Counted from the stretch's first letter, positions 1-7,654 are shown. The stretch: DNA of 16,776 nt from Planctomycetota bacterium (GCA_018970845.1 JAGWVO010000029.1:1-16776), one strand, 5' to 3'. Notes: generated by a model not told the origin, from the sequence alone. Made by a program: numbers and translations.

Positions 1-488
1 GAACGATCGTTTGCCGAATCAGTTGTGTAGGCAACAAGTTGAAGTACACGTTCGCCTTTTTCACTTGGCGTGTATCTCGACCGAGCACTACTTACCAGCC
101 AATCATAAATGGCTGATATTTTTTCCAACGAACTTGATTTGGTTTCGTTCGTAGAGACTGTGTGAGAACATCACTCATCACATCTCGAAATGAATCTGGC
201 ACCCAAGCGGAAACCGCGCCGCCTGGGTCGTGCGATTTTCCAAAACCCAAGACCTGACGAACGACGGCCATAGCCGTTGTCCCGATCTCCGGCCCGCCTG
301 GCCAAGGTGGGGCTTCCGACCTTGTGGGCCCATTCAGGGCCGTTTCTTTGACAAGTTGGTGAATTGAGGCCCCGCATGCCACCAAGGCGCGCCCGGGCCT
401 CGTCGCGGACCCATCAATGAAGCCGCATTCCGTGGCCTTTGGTTCCAGTTTCGAGCGAAGGGATGTTCATCTCAAAACGGAGGTCTTC
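1..488. other. Stretch without a supportable gene
   Basis: No RNA gene, known protein family or strong ribosome binding site is visible here. A 97-codon open frame exists on the minus strand (385 to 92) and another frame overlaps it. Neither has a Shine-Dalgarno sequence or a recognisable domain, and the composition is consistent with chance open frames in GC-rich DNA. The first ~170 bases are clearly more AT-rich than the rest. The stretch could hold the decayed end of a gene lying to the left or the promoter region of the gene at 489, but nothing in the sequence proves either. Confidence 0.4.
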
Positions 489-803
489 ATGAAGAATCTG
501 AATTGGGTGGTTGTTCGAGACATCAACACGGCCTCGGTCTATCCGGAAGGCGAAAAGCAGAGGGATCGGAGGCCCCAGGTTGCCGAATTCTCGGCATGCT
601 TGAAATCTCGAAGCAGGCCGGGCCCCTTAAGCGCCAAGATTATCCGCCTCCTTCAACGCATCAACGGCAAGCCCGGTGGCGCCCTGCCGAGAACAACCTT
701 GTCCAAGATCCTCGTTGAAATTCGAGCCATCAAGGGCATGAAATTGCCCTTCAAGCCCAAGAAAGTTTTCCAAGAAACGCCGGAAAACCAACTGGCGATC
801 TGA
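489..803 (+). CDS. Small basic protein of unknown function (104 aa)
   Basis: I do not recognise this family. The frame stays open further upstream (to 417), but the ATG at 489 is preferred because a clear GGAGG (479-483) sits 5 nt before it. The protein is strongly basic, rich in Lys and Arg, with no signal peptide or membrane segment. The middle and C-terminal half (about residues 45-95, SAKIIRLLQRINGKPGGALP onward) looks like two helices joined by a Gly/Pro loop, which could suit nucleic-acid or protein binding; that is only an inference. It lies 346 nt upstream of the sigma-like gene at 1150 on the same strand. The real risk is that it is a chance frame; the good ribosome binding site argues against this. 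Confidence 0.5.
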   Translation: MKNLNWVVVRDINTASVYPEGEKQRDRRPQVAEFSACLKSRSRPGPLSAKIIRLLQRINGKPGGALPRTTLSKILVEIRAIKGMKLPFKPKKVFQETPENQLAI

Positions 804-1149
804 CGCCAAACCTCGGCCCGAACATAAGTTGGGCCCAAAGTTTCCCAGTCTTACATTTTTTCCGCCGCTGCTTGGAACTTTCTCCGCGATGCCATCGTCA
901 GACTTTTTGCTTCAACTTCATCCCATTGTTTCGGCGGGGGGCCCGGTCGGGTTCCTTCGCTTGGTCGCGAAACCGCGGCGGAGACGCTCCGCCAGCGACA
1001 TGTCAACTCGTTTGTCTTCATGAACCCGTGGCCCGCCTTGGGAATCAGAGCCGAGCGGGCTGGCCCAACCACTGTGAAAGCCACGCCTCAGGCGGGGCAA
1101 ACAAAGTTCTTTCGTTCGATTTATCACCACAACCTGAAAGGAGAACCTC
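804..1149. other. Intergenic leader before the sigma-like gene, with hairpins
   Basis: There is no supportable gene in this 346-nt gap; a 64-codon frame at 829-1023 lacks a ribosome binding site. Two hairpins can be read. One at 815-835 pairs GGCCC-AAC with GTT-GGGCC, with one bulged G, just after the preceding stop codon, but has no T-run after it. The other, at 977-993, is a perfect 7-bp stem GGCGGAG/CTCCGCC with a 3-nt loop. The end of the gap carries the ribosome binding site GAAAGGAG (1136-1143) of the gene starting at 1150. The gap is long enough to hold the promoter and a structured 5' leader, but no -35/-10 pair can be called with confidence. Confidence 0.45.
815..835 (+). terminator. 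Possible terminator hairpin after the small basic gene
   Basis: GGCCC(g)AAC-ATAA-GTTGGGCC forms an 8-bp stem with one bulged G, beginning 12 nt after the stop codon at 801-803. There is no U-run, so it is weak as an intrinsic terminator and could simply stabilise the 3' end. Confidence 0.3.
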
Positions 1150-1845
1150 ATGACCGAGCTTGAATCCCACATCATTCCCAATTTCCATAACCGACTGATG
1201 GCGGCTCGATTCTCCGTCCGCTTGGCTCAAGGGGAGGTTGATGAGTACTTCAACCCCAACACTCCCCCGGAAAGAAGGCAGGACCTCCACGACAGCTTGT
1301 TCGAGGAGCTTTTGGAACCGTTTGAGGAATTGGGATACCTCATCGGCGGCAGGGAAGGGGACGACAGGGCAACCGACCTTCTGGGAGATCTCCTGATGGG
1401 GTCGGTGAAGTACGACCCCAAAAAGGCAAAGCTTCTTCCCTTCGTGGAAAAGGTTCTCCGCAACAAGGGAGTCGACGACCACAGGCGCAGGACGCGCAGG
1501 CAGGAAAAAGCTCAAGCTGGATACGAGGAGAAGTTGGCGGAGGTCACCTACTCCAACACCCTCCTCGAGTTCAGCGAGAACTTCCCGCTGGTGGAAACCA
1601 TTGAGAAGGAGATCCCCAACCTGAGGCTCCAGGCTGACAAGGTCATGTGCAGGGCGCTCCTCGACCACTTCAAGGAGCATCGGGAGATCCCCAGCAACCT
1701 GCAGATTTGCAAGGCGACGGATTACAAGCCGGCCCATGTGGCGACCAGGCTCAAGATCGTCAAACGGCACCTCAAGGACGCCGTCCTGACCAGGTCCCAG
1801 GCTACCGAGGGTGTCGATATCGACACCCTCCATTTGCCCGCCTGA
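1150..1845 (+). CDS. Divergent sigma-70-like protein (231 aa)
   Basis: Probable RNA polymerase sigma-like or related DNA-binding regulator. Residues ~72-114 match the pattern of sigma region 2: an acidic/hydrophobic helix (TDLLGDLLMGSVKYDPKKAK), then FVEKVLRNKGVDDHRRR, resembling the usual YDP-x-K-x-(F/L)-x-x-(F/W)...N-x-x-(I/V)-D-x-x-R-R core. Residues ~182-212 (IPSNLQICKATDYKPAHVAT) fit a helix-turn-helix followed by a basic helix, as in region 4. The start is fixed by GAAAGGAG 6 nt upstream. No membrane segment or signal peptide is present. It stands alone on its strand and converges on the DUF1080 gene, with 18 nt between the stop codons. Its last codons carry a perfect palindrome (1807-1830). 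The match is by pattern, not by database search, and the family is far from housekeeping sigma factors. Confidence 0.55.
   Translation: MTELESHIIPNFHNRLMAARFSVRLAQGEVDEYFNPNTPPERRQDLHDSLFEELLEPFEELGYLIGGREGDDRATDLLGDLLMGSVKYDPKKAKLLPFVEKVLRNKGVDDHRRRTRRQEKAQAGYEEKLAEVTYSNTLLEFSENFPLVETIEKEIPNLRLQADKVMCRALLDHFKEHREIPSNLQICKATDYKPAHVATRLKIVKRHLKDAVLTRSQATEGVDIDTLHLPA
1807..1830. terminator. Perfect 24-bp palindrome, likely bidirectional terminator or binding site
   Basis: The half-site GAGGGTGTCGAT is followed at once by its exact reverse complement, with no spacer. It covers exactly eight codons of the sigma-like gene (Glu220 to Leu227) and lies 34 nt beyond the stop codon of the minus-strand DUF1080 gene. 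Being symmetric, it could act on transcripts from both convergent genes. Neither side has a strong T-run, so a dyad binding site for a protein is an equal possibility. Confidence 0.5.
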
Positions 1846-1863
1846 TCAGGGAAACTGTCGGGA

Positions 1864-2550
1864 TTACTTGATTTCCCGGATCCGGATATTCTTCCAGCTC
1901 ACTTCCATCGTCTTGTCGTTCTTGCCAACCCCGTGGACCTGCAGGGCGATGAAACCCTTCGGCGTGACCGAATCCTTGAGGTCGGCGGCGGGAACGCCGT
2001 TGACCCAGGTCTTGATCGAGTCTCCCTTGCAGGCCACCTTGAACTTGTTCCATTCGCCCTGCTTGAACGCCTTGCGGGCCGGCTCGTTGTTCTTGAGGTC
2101 GTTGAGCCAGCCTCGACGGCCCTCGTCGTAGATGCCGCCGCTCCAGGCGCGGTCGGACGGGTCGATTTCGACCTGGTAACCATGCACGCGCCCGGCCGCC
2201 ACCTTGATCGTCTTTCCGTCGAGCTTGATTTCCTTGTTTTCATCAAAGCACTGGCTGCGGATTTGCACTCCGGAGTTCAGCTTGGGATCCACCTTGAATT
2301 CCAGTTCGAGTTCGAAGTCGCCGTATTCCTTTTTGGTGCACAGAAACGAGTTGGGGGTGTTGGGAACGGAGGTTCCAACAATGGCCTCGCCCTCGATGCG
2401 GTATTTGGCCTTGCCGCCTTTCTGCTCGAAGTTGGACAGGTCCTTGCCGTTGAAAAGCGGGGTCCAACCGCCATCCTCCGCGCGCGCCGCCAAGCCGGCC
2501 AGCACCAATCCCGCCAGCGCCGCGCCGGCCCACTTGAATCCCGCGACCAT
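1864..2550 (-). CDS. Secreted DUF1080 (3-keto-disaccharide hydrolase domain) protein
   Basis: A single DUF1080/PF06439 domain protein of 228 aa. Some members of this concanavalin-A-like family hydrolyse 3-keto-disaccharides; the substrate here is unknown. After a signal peptide (MVAGFKWAGAALAGLVLAGLAARA), the domain begins at WTPLFNGKDLSNF and continues with the family hallmarks EYGDFELELEFKV, LNSGVQIRSQ, GYQVEID, GEWNKFKV, TWVNGVPAADL and GFIALQVHG. The start at 2550 is chosen because the signal peptide begins there and GGAGCAGG lies just upstream. A longer frame starts at 2667 in an ATGA overlap with the peptidase stop codon but would put 39 odd residues before the signal. It is the last gene of the minus-strand exported cluster, and a paralogue lies at 7655-8329. 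Confidence 0.9.
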   Translation of the reverse strand: MVAGFKWAGAALAGLVLAGLAARAEDGGWTPLFNGKDLSNFEQKGGKAKYRIEGEAIVGTSVPNTPNSFLCTKKEYGDFELELEFKVDPKLNSGVQIRSQCFDENKEIKLDGKTIKVAAGRVHGYQVEIDPSDRAWSGGIYDEGRRGWLNDLKNNEPARKAFKQGEWNKFKVACKGDSIKTWVNGVPAADLKDSVTPKGFIALQVHGVGKNDKTMEVSWKNIRIREIK

Positions 2551-2573
2551 GATCCTGCTCCAAAGGGTTGGGT

Positions 2574-2608
2574 GAAACCAAAGCGCCAGCATAACGGCCG
2601 TTGGTTTC
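2574..2608 (-). other. Inverted repeat between peptidase and DUF1080 genes
   Basis: GAAACCAA (2574-2581) and TTGGTTTC (2601-2608) are exact reverse complements 19 nt apart; a 10-bp palindrome AACGGCCGTT (2593-2602) overlaps the right arm. It sits in the 113-nt gap between two same-strand genes, so it could be an intercistronic stem that limits read-through or protects the mRNA. No U-run follows on the minus strand. Confidence 0.35.
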
Positions 2609-2663
2609 CGCGTCGCCGGGGCCATGCGAGGCTTCCCGGGCCACGCCAAAAATGAGAATGATT

Positions 2664-4934
2664 TCATCGAGGCCCCGGCGGGGTTTTCTCCTGAAGGTAC
2701 CGGGTCAGCAGGCCGTAGAGGTGCCTGGTGGTGCCCTTGCCCTCATTGACCGAGTGCGAGCGGTTGGGATAGGCCATCAGGGTGAAGTCCTTGCCCTCGG
2801 CCACCAGGGCGTTCACCAGCTTTTCGGTTCCCTGATAGTGGACATTGTCGTCGCCCGTTCCGTGAACGATGAGAAGGTTGCCGCGCAACTTGGCGGCGTG
2901 AGTGATGGGTGAGCCGGCCTTGTAATCGGCGGCATTGTCCGCCGGCAGTCCCATGTACCGCTCCTGGTAGATGGTGTCGTACAGGCTCATGTCGGGAACG
3001 GGGGCCACCGACATCCCGGTGGCGTAGAGTTCGGGGTGCTGGAACATCAGGTTGAGGGTCATCGAACCGCCGCCGCTCCAGCCCCACGCGGCCATCCGTG
3101 CCGGATCGACATAGGGCCGCTTGGCCACCTCGCGGGCGCCCGCCGCCTGGTCGGCGACCGTGACCTGGCCGATTTTCCTGTAGACCGACTTCCGCCATGC
3201 CCGGCCCTTGGGGCTCTTGGTGCCGCGGTTGTCCATGCTGGCGACGATGTATCCCTGCTGGGCCAGGTAGAGGTGCCACAGGTAGTTGTTGCCTCCCCAG
3301 CGGTCAGCCACCGTCTGGCCCGCGGGCTCGCCATAGACATGGAAAAGGACGGGGTATTTCCTCGCGGGATCCATCGCCGGCGGCTTGATCATCCATCCGT
3401 CCATCTCCATGCCGCCGGGAAGCGGCACCTTGAACCATTCCACGGGGGAACGCGCCAAGGCCGCGATGGCGGAGGCCAGCTTGGAATTGTCGCGCAGGGA
3501 GCGAATCACCTTGTGCCCCTCGAGGTCGACCAGGCGGTGCTCGGGAGGCACGCCGAACGCCGAGTTTGTCCATGCCGCCAGCGTGCCCTTTTCGCTGATC
3601 CGGTAGTCGTTCCAGCCCCTCGCATCCGCCGGCGTGATACGGACGGCAGGCTTGCCATCGGGCTTGAGCGGGGCGCGGAACAGGTACTGCTCGGTCGGCT
3701 TGCCGGGCGACGCGGTGAACCACACGCACCCGCGCTCATCATCCACCTTGAGGATCTCCTTGACATCGAAATCCCCCGGGGTGACTAGCGACGGTTCACC
3801 GCCTTCCAGCGCGGCGATGTAGGCGTGCCGCCAGCCATCCCGCTCGCTGACCCAAATGAACCGCTTGCCATCGGCCAGGAACCTGACGGCGTCGTCATGG
3901 GCGTCCACCCACGCCTCGTCGGAGTCGCTGAAAAGCACTCGGGTTTCACCGGTGGCCGGGTCGGCCAGGGTCACATCGTTGCGGTTCTGCCTGCGGTTCA
4001 TCCTCTGCAGCACGATGCCCTTGCCGTCGGGAGTGAATCCCATCTTGGGGATGTACCCGTCGACGCGCGTGTCTCCCGGCACCTTCAGCCAGGTGGTGGC
4101 GCCACCGGCCGAGGGAACCACTCCCACGCGGCAGAGCGAGTTGCGCTCGCCTGTTTTAGGGTAGGCGAACGAGGTCAGGTTCGGGTACCGGCCATCCGTC
4201 TGGTTCAACAGGGTGAACCGGGGGACACCTCGCGTGTCGATCTGCCAGTAGGCCACCGACTTGCCGTCGGGAGACCATTCCCAGCCGTCACGGCAATCGA
4301 ACTCCTCCTCGTACACCCAGTCGAAGGTTCCGTTGATGACCTCGCCTCCCGCGACGGCGCCGCCATCGGTGGTGACGCGGACCGGTTGGCCGGAACCATC
4401 GGCCGGTTCCACCCAGATGTTGTTCTCGCGCACATAGCCGACCGTCTTCGCGTCGGGAGACAGCTTGGCGAACTGAAGCGTGGAGGGTTTGGCATCGCCC
4501 CCCAGCTTGTGAAGCTTGCCCGAGGAGACCTTGAGCACCCAGTAGTCGCCCCGGGTGTCACGCCGCCAGACCCGCCGCGTGTTGGCCGAAAGCAGAACCG
4601 TGTCGCGGTCGTTGGAGAACGAGAAGGCGCCGAAACGAACCGGTTCGTTGGCACCCCGCGGCACCATTTTTTCCGCGGGCACAAGAACCTTTTTGGCGCC
4701 GGTTCGGGCATCCTCGGCAACGATGTCGTTGAAACCCTTCTTGGTGGCGCTGGCGTCGGAACGGGCGAATGTGGCCGCGTCGAGCCAGGTGCCTCCATGG
4801 TCGCCGCCCGGGCGGAAGTCGCCCGAGACAAAGATCCGGTCGAGCGTGAGGCGGGCCGGATCGGCCTGGCCCAGGGCCGCCGCCCCGCTTGCCAAAGCCC
4901 CGATCACCGCGAACGCCAGCCACCTTCCATCCAT
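2664..4934 (-). CDS. Dipeptidyl-peptidase IV family serine peptidase (S9B)
   Basis: Exported prolyl-type serine peptidase that should remove dipeptides from the N-terminus of peptides outside the cytoplasm. The 756-aa protein has a signal peptide (MDGRWLAFAVIGALASGAAA), an N-terminal beta-propeller (about residues 30-490) and a C-terminal alpha/beta hydrolase domain. Visible catalytic residues are Ser620 in GWSGGGS, Asp695 in HGTGDDNVHY and His727 in PNRSHSV. The Glu pair that binds the substrate amino terminus is in DWVYEEEF (Glu210-Glu211), which marks DPP IV rather than other S9 peptidases. The start at 4934 is chosen because AAAGGA is well spaced before it; the ATG at 4943 sits directly on that site. 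It lies 28 nt after the DUF1579-like gene and is probably co-transcribed. Length is normal for the family. Confidence 0.93.
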   Translation of the reverse strand: MDGRWLAFAVIGALASGAAALGQADPARLTLDRIFVSGDFRPGGDHGGTWLDAATFARSDASATKKGFNDIVAEDARTGAKKVLVPAEKMVPRGANEPVRFGAFSFSNDRDTVLLSANTRRVWRRDTRGDYWVLKVSSGKLHKLGGDAKPSTLQFAKLSPDAKTVGYVRENNIWVEPADGSGQPVRVTTDGGAVAGGEVINGTFDWVYEEEFDCRDGWEWSPDGKSVAYWQIDTRGVPRFTLLNQTDGRYPNLTSFAYPKTGERNSLCRVGVVPSAGGATTWLKVPGDTRVDGYIPKMGFTPDGKGIVLQRMNRRQNRNDVTLADPATGETRVLFSDSDEAWVDAHDDAVRFLADGKRFIWVSERDGWRHAYIAALEGGEPSLVTPGDFDVKEILKVDDERGCVWFTASPGKPTEQYLFRAPLKPDGKPAVRITPADARGWNDYRISEKGTLAAWTNSAFGVPPEHRLVDLEGHKVIRSLRDNSKLASAIAALARSPVEWFKVPLPGGMEMDGWMIKPPAMDPARKYPVLFHVYGEPAGQTVADRWGGNNYLWHLYLAQQGYIVASMDNRGTKSPKGRAWRKSVYRKIGQVTVADQAAGAREVAKRPYVDPARMAAWGWSGGGSMTLNLMFQHPELYATGMSVAPVPDMSLYDTIYQERYMGLPADNAADYKAGSPITHAAKLRGNLLIVHGTGDDNVHYQGTEKLVNALVAEGKDFTLMAYPNRSHSVNEGKGTTRHLYGLLTRYLQEKTPPGPR

Positions 4935-4962
4935 TCCGGCCATCCTTTCAAAAGTGTTTCCG

Positions 4963-5496
4963 CTACCGGCTGGCGCCCGATTTCGTTCCCTTGCCTTCGA
5001 TGCGGAACAGTTCGAGGGCGCCTTCCTTTTTCGCCACGATCGCGAAGCGGATCTCGTGGGCCGATTCCAGGGAATAACTGGCCGTGGTGATGACGCCATC
5101 GTTGCCCTTGTGCGTCCAGGCGAGGGAACGGGTGCGCGGGTCCCATGTTCCGGTCATGTGCGCGACCACGCCGCTCGACTGGAAGACCGACATCTTGAAG
5201 ACCCGGTCGGCGGGATCGTAGGTGGAAACGCTCAGATAGCTGGTGCCGTCGGAGTCGTGCCCGGTTTCCTGCATCGCGGCGCCACCCAGCGCCTGCCGGC
5301 ATTCGTGCGTGCCTGTTCTTGTGGTTCCGGTGGAACCGCCTCCCGGCAGCAGCCTGAATTCCTTGCGCCAACTCCCCTCGAACTGACGCAGGATGCCCAT
5401 CGCCTGCTGCTGTTCCTTGCGGGCATCCTGCGGGCGCGCGCCGGGGGTTGCCATCAGCGCCACAATCAAGGCGGGCAGAACCGTTCGCGCTTTCAT
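4963..5496 (-). CDS. Exported DUF1579-like protein (177 aa)
   Basis: Small exported protein of unknown function. The signal peptide MKARTVLPALIVALMATPGARP is followed by a single domain that resembles DUF1579/calycin-like folds: FEGSWRKEF near the start, GGAAMQETGHDSDG, YDPADRVFKMSVFQSSG, MTGTWDPRTRSLAW. These correspond to the usual 'G-x-W ... GG ... YDP ... G-x-W' pattern of such beta-barrels. The start at 5496 is preferred over 5517 because GAGGG lies 9 nt upstream and the signal peptide begins there. It sits between the LamG-like gene (34 nt upstream) and the DPP IV gene (28 nt downstream), so it is likely in the same operon. The family assignment is by pattern only. Confidence 0.7.
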   Translation of the reverse strand: MKARTVLPALIVALMATPGARPQDARKEQQQAMGILRQFEGSWRKEFRLLPGGGSTGTTRTGTHECRQALGGAAMQETGHDSDGTSYLSVSTYDPADRVFKMSVFQSSGVVAHMTGTWDPRTRSLAWTHKGNDGVITTASYSLESAHEIRFAIVAKKEGALELFRIEGKGTKSGASR

Positions 5497-5530
5497 CGGC
5501 CGATTCCCTCGCGTCAAGCCAGCGGAAACC

Positions 5531-6370
5531 CTAGCGAACCCGCAGGTCCGAAACCCCGTTCTTGAGTTTGTGCAGAGTGGCGACTTCGGACGGTGTCAGC
5601 ACCCTGCCGAACACGGCCAGGTCGTCGATGCGTCCCACATAGGCGGCGCCCAGCACCAGGGCCACGCTCGCGGGATCCCAGGCGAAGGTGAGGTCCCAAT
5701 TCTCGATGGCGCCTTGAGGCTTGCCGTCGATGTAAAGCCGGCCGGACGGTTTTTTTGGCTTGTCATTGATGTTCTCCAAGGTGAACACCACATGGGTCCA
5801 GCGGTCGCGGGAAAACGGGGCCTTGGCCACCTGCACCATCGGCCTCTTGTGGAACGGAATGTCGGCCCACTGGACATTGTCGGGGTTCCAGATGGGGAAA
5901 AGCGGCCTGATGGCGTAGCGGAAGTAGCGGGGAGTCTCGTCCTTGGACCATTCGAGGAACACATATCCCTTCTTGGTGTCGTTGCCGACAATCTGCACCG
6001 GGTCGCAGTAGCCGGGTTCAAGGTCCTTGTCGGGGTCGAGCCTGAGCCACACCGACACGGTGGCCGACCAGTTCCTGTCGTTGTAGCCGAGCACGCCCTG
6101 GCCCTTGTATTGGGGGCGGGAGTTGCCTTTCTTGGGAAACAGCAGCGCCCCGCCGAACTTCCCCTCGCCCTTGGCCAGGGCCACATCGGCGTTGGGGGCC
6201 GCCTTTTGTGGATCCTTGCCAAGCCTGTACCAACATTCCTTGGCGCCTGTGGAAAAGTCGGCATCCAGCCCTTGGTCGAACGAGGCGTGCAGGGTAAGGG
6301 CCTTGGCCAGGTCGGCGTGTCCGGCGGGTTGGCCCGCCAAGACAAGCAAAATCGGTATCAGGCTGGTCAT
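5531..6370 (-). CDS. Secreted LamG-like (concanavalin A-like) protein
   Basis: A 279-aa exported protein with a lectin/glucanase jelly-roll fold, probably a carbohydrate- or surface-binding protein. A short signal peptide (MTSLIPILLVLAGQPAGHA) is followed by the LamG pattern: LHASFDQGLDADFS near the start, FGGALLF, WSATVSVWLRLDPDKD, WTHVVFTLENIND, GRLYIDGKPQG and the closing YVGRIDDLAVFGRVLTPSE, typical of planctomycete LamG proteins. The start has a strong GGGAGGT 5 nt upstream. It is the first gene of the minus-strand cluster and is divergent from the plus-strand genes after 6484, so the cluster promoter should be in the ~110 nt between 6371 and 6483. The substrate cannot be told. Confidence 0.85.
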   Translation of the reverse strand: MTSLIPILLVLAGQPAGHADLAKALTLHASFDQGLDADFSTGAKECWYRLGKDPQKAAPNADVALAKGEGKFGGALLFPKKGNSRPQYKGQGVLGYNDRNWSATVSVWLRLDPDKDLEPGYCDPVQIVGNDTKKGYVFLEWSKDETPRYFRYAIRPLFPIWNPDNVQWADIPFHKRPMVQVAKAPFSRDRWTHVVFTLENINDKPKKPSGRLYIDGKPQGAIENWDLTFAWDPASVALVLGAAYVGRIDDLAVFGRVLTPSEVATLHKLKNGVSDLRVR

Positions 6371-6483
6371 TCAACACCTCCCGGGGACATTTAACCCGAT
6401 TTGGCCGCCACGCGGCAGTGAATTGCCAAGCCATTCCTGCGAATCAGGATGGAGAGCGGCACAAGACCATTGGAGGGCATCCC

Positions 6484-6663
6484 ATGAAAACCGTGACCAT
6501 GCGCCGGGCCGACCGCCTGGCTGTCAGCGGACAGATCAACCCCACCCGCGTGTCGAGGGGGCATTCGCCCCGCCGATCGGGAGCGGGAATTCACGCCGAT
6601 CGTCGTTTGCGCCGGTTGCATACCCGGGGCGCCCAGTCGCGCCGCGCCCTGGCGGAGGGATGA
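6484..6663 (+). CDS. Doubtful 59-aa Arg-rich ORF
   Basis: A short frame starting MKTVTMRRADRLAVSGQINP with a good GGAGGG site 6-7 nt before the ATG. The product is very rich in arginine and has no known domain; that composition is also what chance frames in this GC-rich DNA look like. It ends 4 nt before the Tat protein gene, whose ribosome binding site overlaps its end, so it could act as a leader that couples translation. The ribosome binding site is the only real support. Confidence 0.35.
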   Translation: MKTVTMRRADRLAVSGQINPTRVSRGHSPRRSGAGIHADRRLRRLHTRGAQSRRALAEG

Positions 6664-6667
6664 ATCG

Positions 6668-7618
6668 ATGACGAACTTCCCAACTTCACGCCGCGGATTC
6701 CTGCAATCCGCGGCCACCCTCGTGGCGGCCGGAGCATGGCCCGCGGCGGCCGGTTCCGCCACCGTGCCTCGCGCTTATTTCGCCGGCGATGGCGAAGCGT
6801 GGCCCGTGGAGGATCCGTGCGCCTGGGCCTTGGCCAACCACGCGTCGCTACCCGTTCTGGAACGGGCCCGGCAACGGCTGGCCACCCTCACCCACGACGA
6901 TGCCGAAAGGGCCATCAACGTGGTGTTGCGCCGCTGTCCGGTCAACCTTGTCGAGGTGGATGGCGACGCGGTCACGATTCATCAGTGGACCATCAACCGC
7001 CCGCGCGACCTGAGGTGGTTCTTCAAGGCGCGCCACCTGGCCAGGCCCGAGGTCGCCGTTACTGTCCGTGTGCGCAAGAAAGGACAAACGGTCCTCCGCA
7101 GGGGCAACGATTACCTGTTTTGGGACGACGCCGGCAACCTGCCGCTCGAGCGTTTCGCCGCCAAGCGGGCCAACCGATTCATCCTCGAGGCGGACGACAA
7201 CGAACCGGCGCCCGGAACCCGCAGCGGCCATGGCTGGGAAGGCGTGCCCGATGATCGCATTCCTTGGCGCGCGCTCAAGGATGCCTGGCGCACGGCCCCC
7301 GAGGTCAACTGCCCAAACTGCGACACTCCGGCCATCATGACCAACTTCGGCCATCGACAGATCTCCTTTTTCAACTGCGGGGGCGCCATGGTTCACGCCT
7401 GCCCGACCTGCCGCAGGCAAGACAGCGGGCCGGCCGGTCGCCATCGATGGTCCAGCCGGGCGTTCATCCACAACCTCGACCCCGCCAACCGGCCGGTTCG
7501 TTACTATTTCCATGGAGCCCACCCGATAACGCCGGACTACGGCCATGTCGCCGGTGCCGCCGATCGCTTAAACTCATGTTCAATTCAGGGATCCGCGGCC
7601 ACTCGCGACGGATCCTGA
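6668..7618 (+). CDS. Tat-exported protein of unknown function with CxxC motifs (316 aa)
   Basis: The N-terminus is a Tat signal: TSRRGFLQSAATLVAAGAWP with the twin arginines at residues 8-9, so the protein is probably folded, perhaps with a metal, before export. I do not recognise the rest. A Cys-rich part follows: CPNC at 215-218, Cys237 and CPTC at 245-248. Two CxxC pairs 26 residues apart look like a zinc ribbon, with Cys237 as an extra. The N-terminal half (about 60-175) looks like an alpha/beta domain with many Arg and Trp. GGAGGGA lies 6 nt before the start. The protein ends with a Ser/Ala-rich tail without a clear domain. It is followed after 36 nt by the second DUF1080 gene on the same strand, so a shared transcript is likely. 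Confidence 0.8.
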   Translation: MTNFPTSRRGFLQSAATLVAAGAWPAAAGSATVPRAYFAGDGEAWPVEDPCAWALANHASLPVLERARQRLATLTHDDAERAINVVLRRCPVNLVEVDGDAVTIHQWTINRPRDLRWFFKARHLARPEVAVTVRVRKKGQTVLRRGNDYLFWDDAGNLPLERFAAKRANRFILEADDNEPAPGTRSGHGWEGVPDDRIPWRALKDAWRTAPEVNCPNCDTPAIMTNFGHRQISFFNCGGAMVHACPTCRRQDSGPAGRHRWSSRAFIHNLDPANRPVRYYFHGAHPITPDYGHVAGAADRLNSCSIQGSAATRDGS

Positions 7619-7654
7619 TTCAACTTCCTCGCCTTTCCCACGGAGAAGCCCGCC

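Noticed and set aside
92..385. 97-codon minus-strand frame near the left edge
   Set aside because: No ribosome binding site, no known domain, and a second frame overlaps it; could be a dispersed repeat or decayed gene but nothing proves it.
829..1023. 64-codon plus-strand ORF between the small basic and sigma-like genes
   Set aside because: No ribosome binding site and no recognisable features.
1045..1833. 262-codon minus-strand open frame
   Set aside because: It mirrors the sigma-like gene, which has the better ribosome binding site and a plausible fold.
2551..2667. DUF1080 start at 2667, coupled by ATGA to the peptidase stop codon
   Set aside because: It would add 39 residues before a normal signal peptide; the ATG at 2550 has a ribosome binding site and begins the signal peptide. 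Not fully excluded.
3825..6394. Long plus-strand open frames (421, 336 and 333 codons) over the exported cluster
   Set aside because: They are antisense to the DPP IV, DUF1579-like and LamG genes and show no domain, signal peptide or ribosome binding site.
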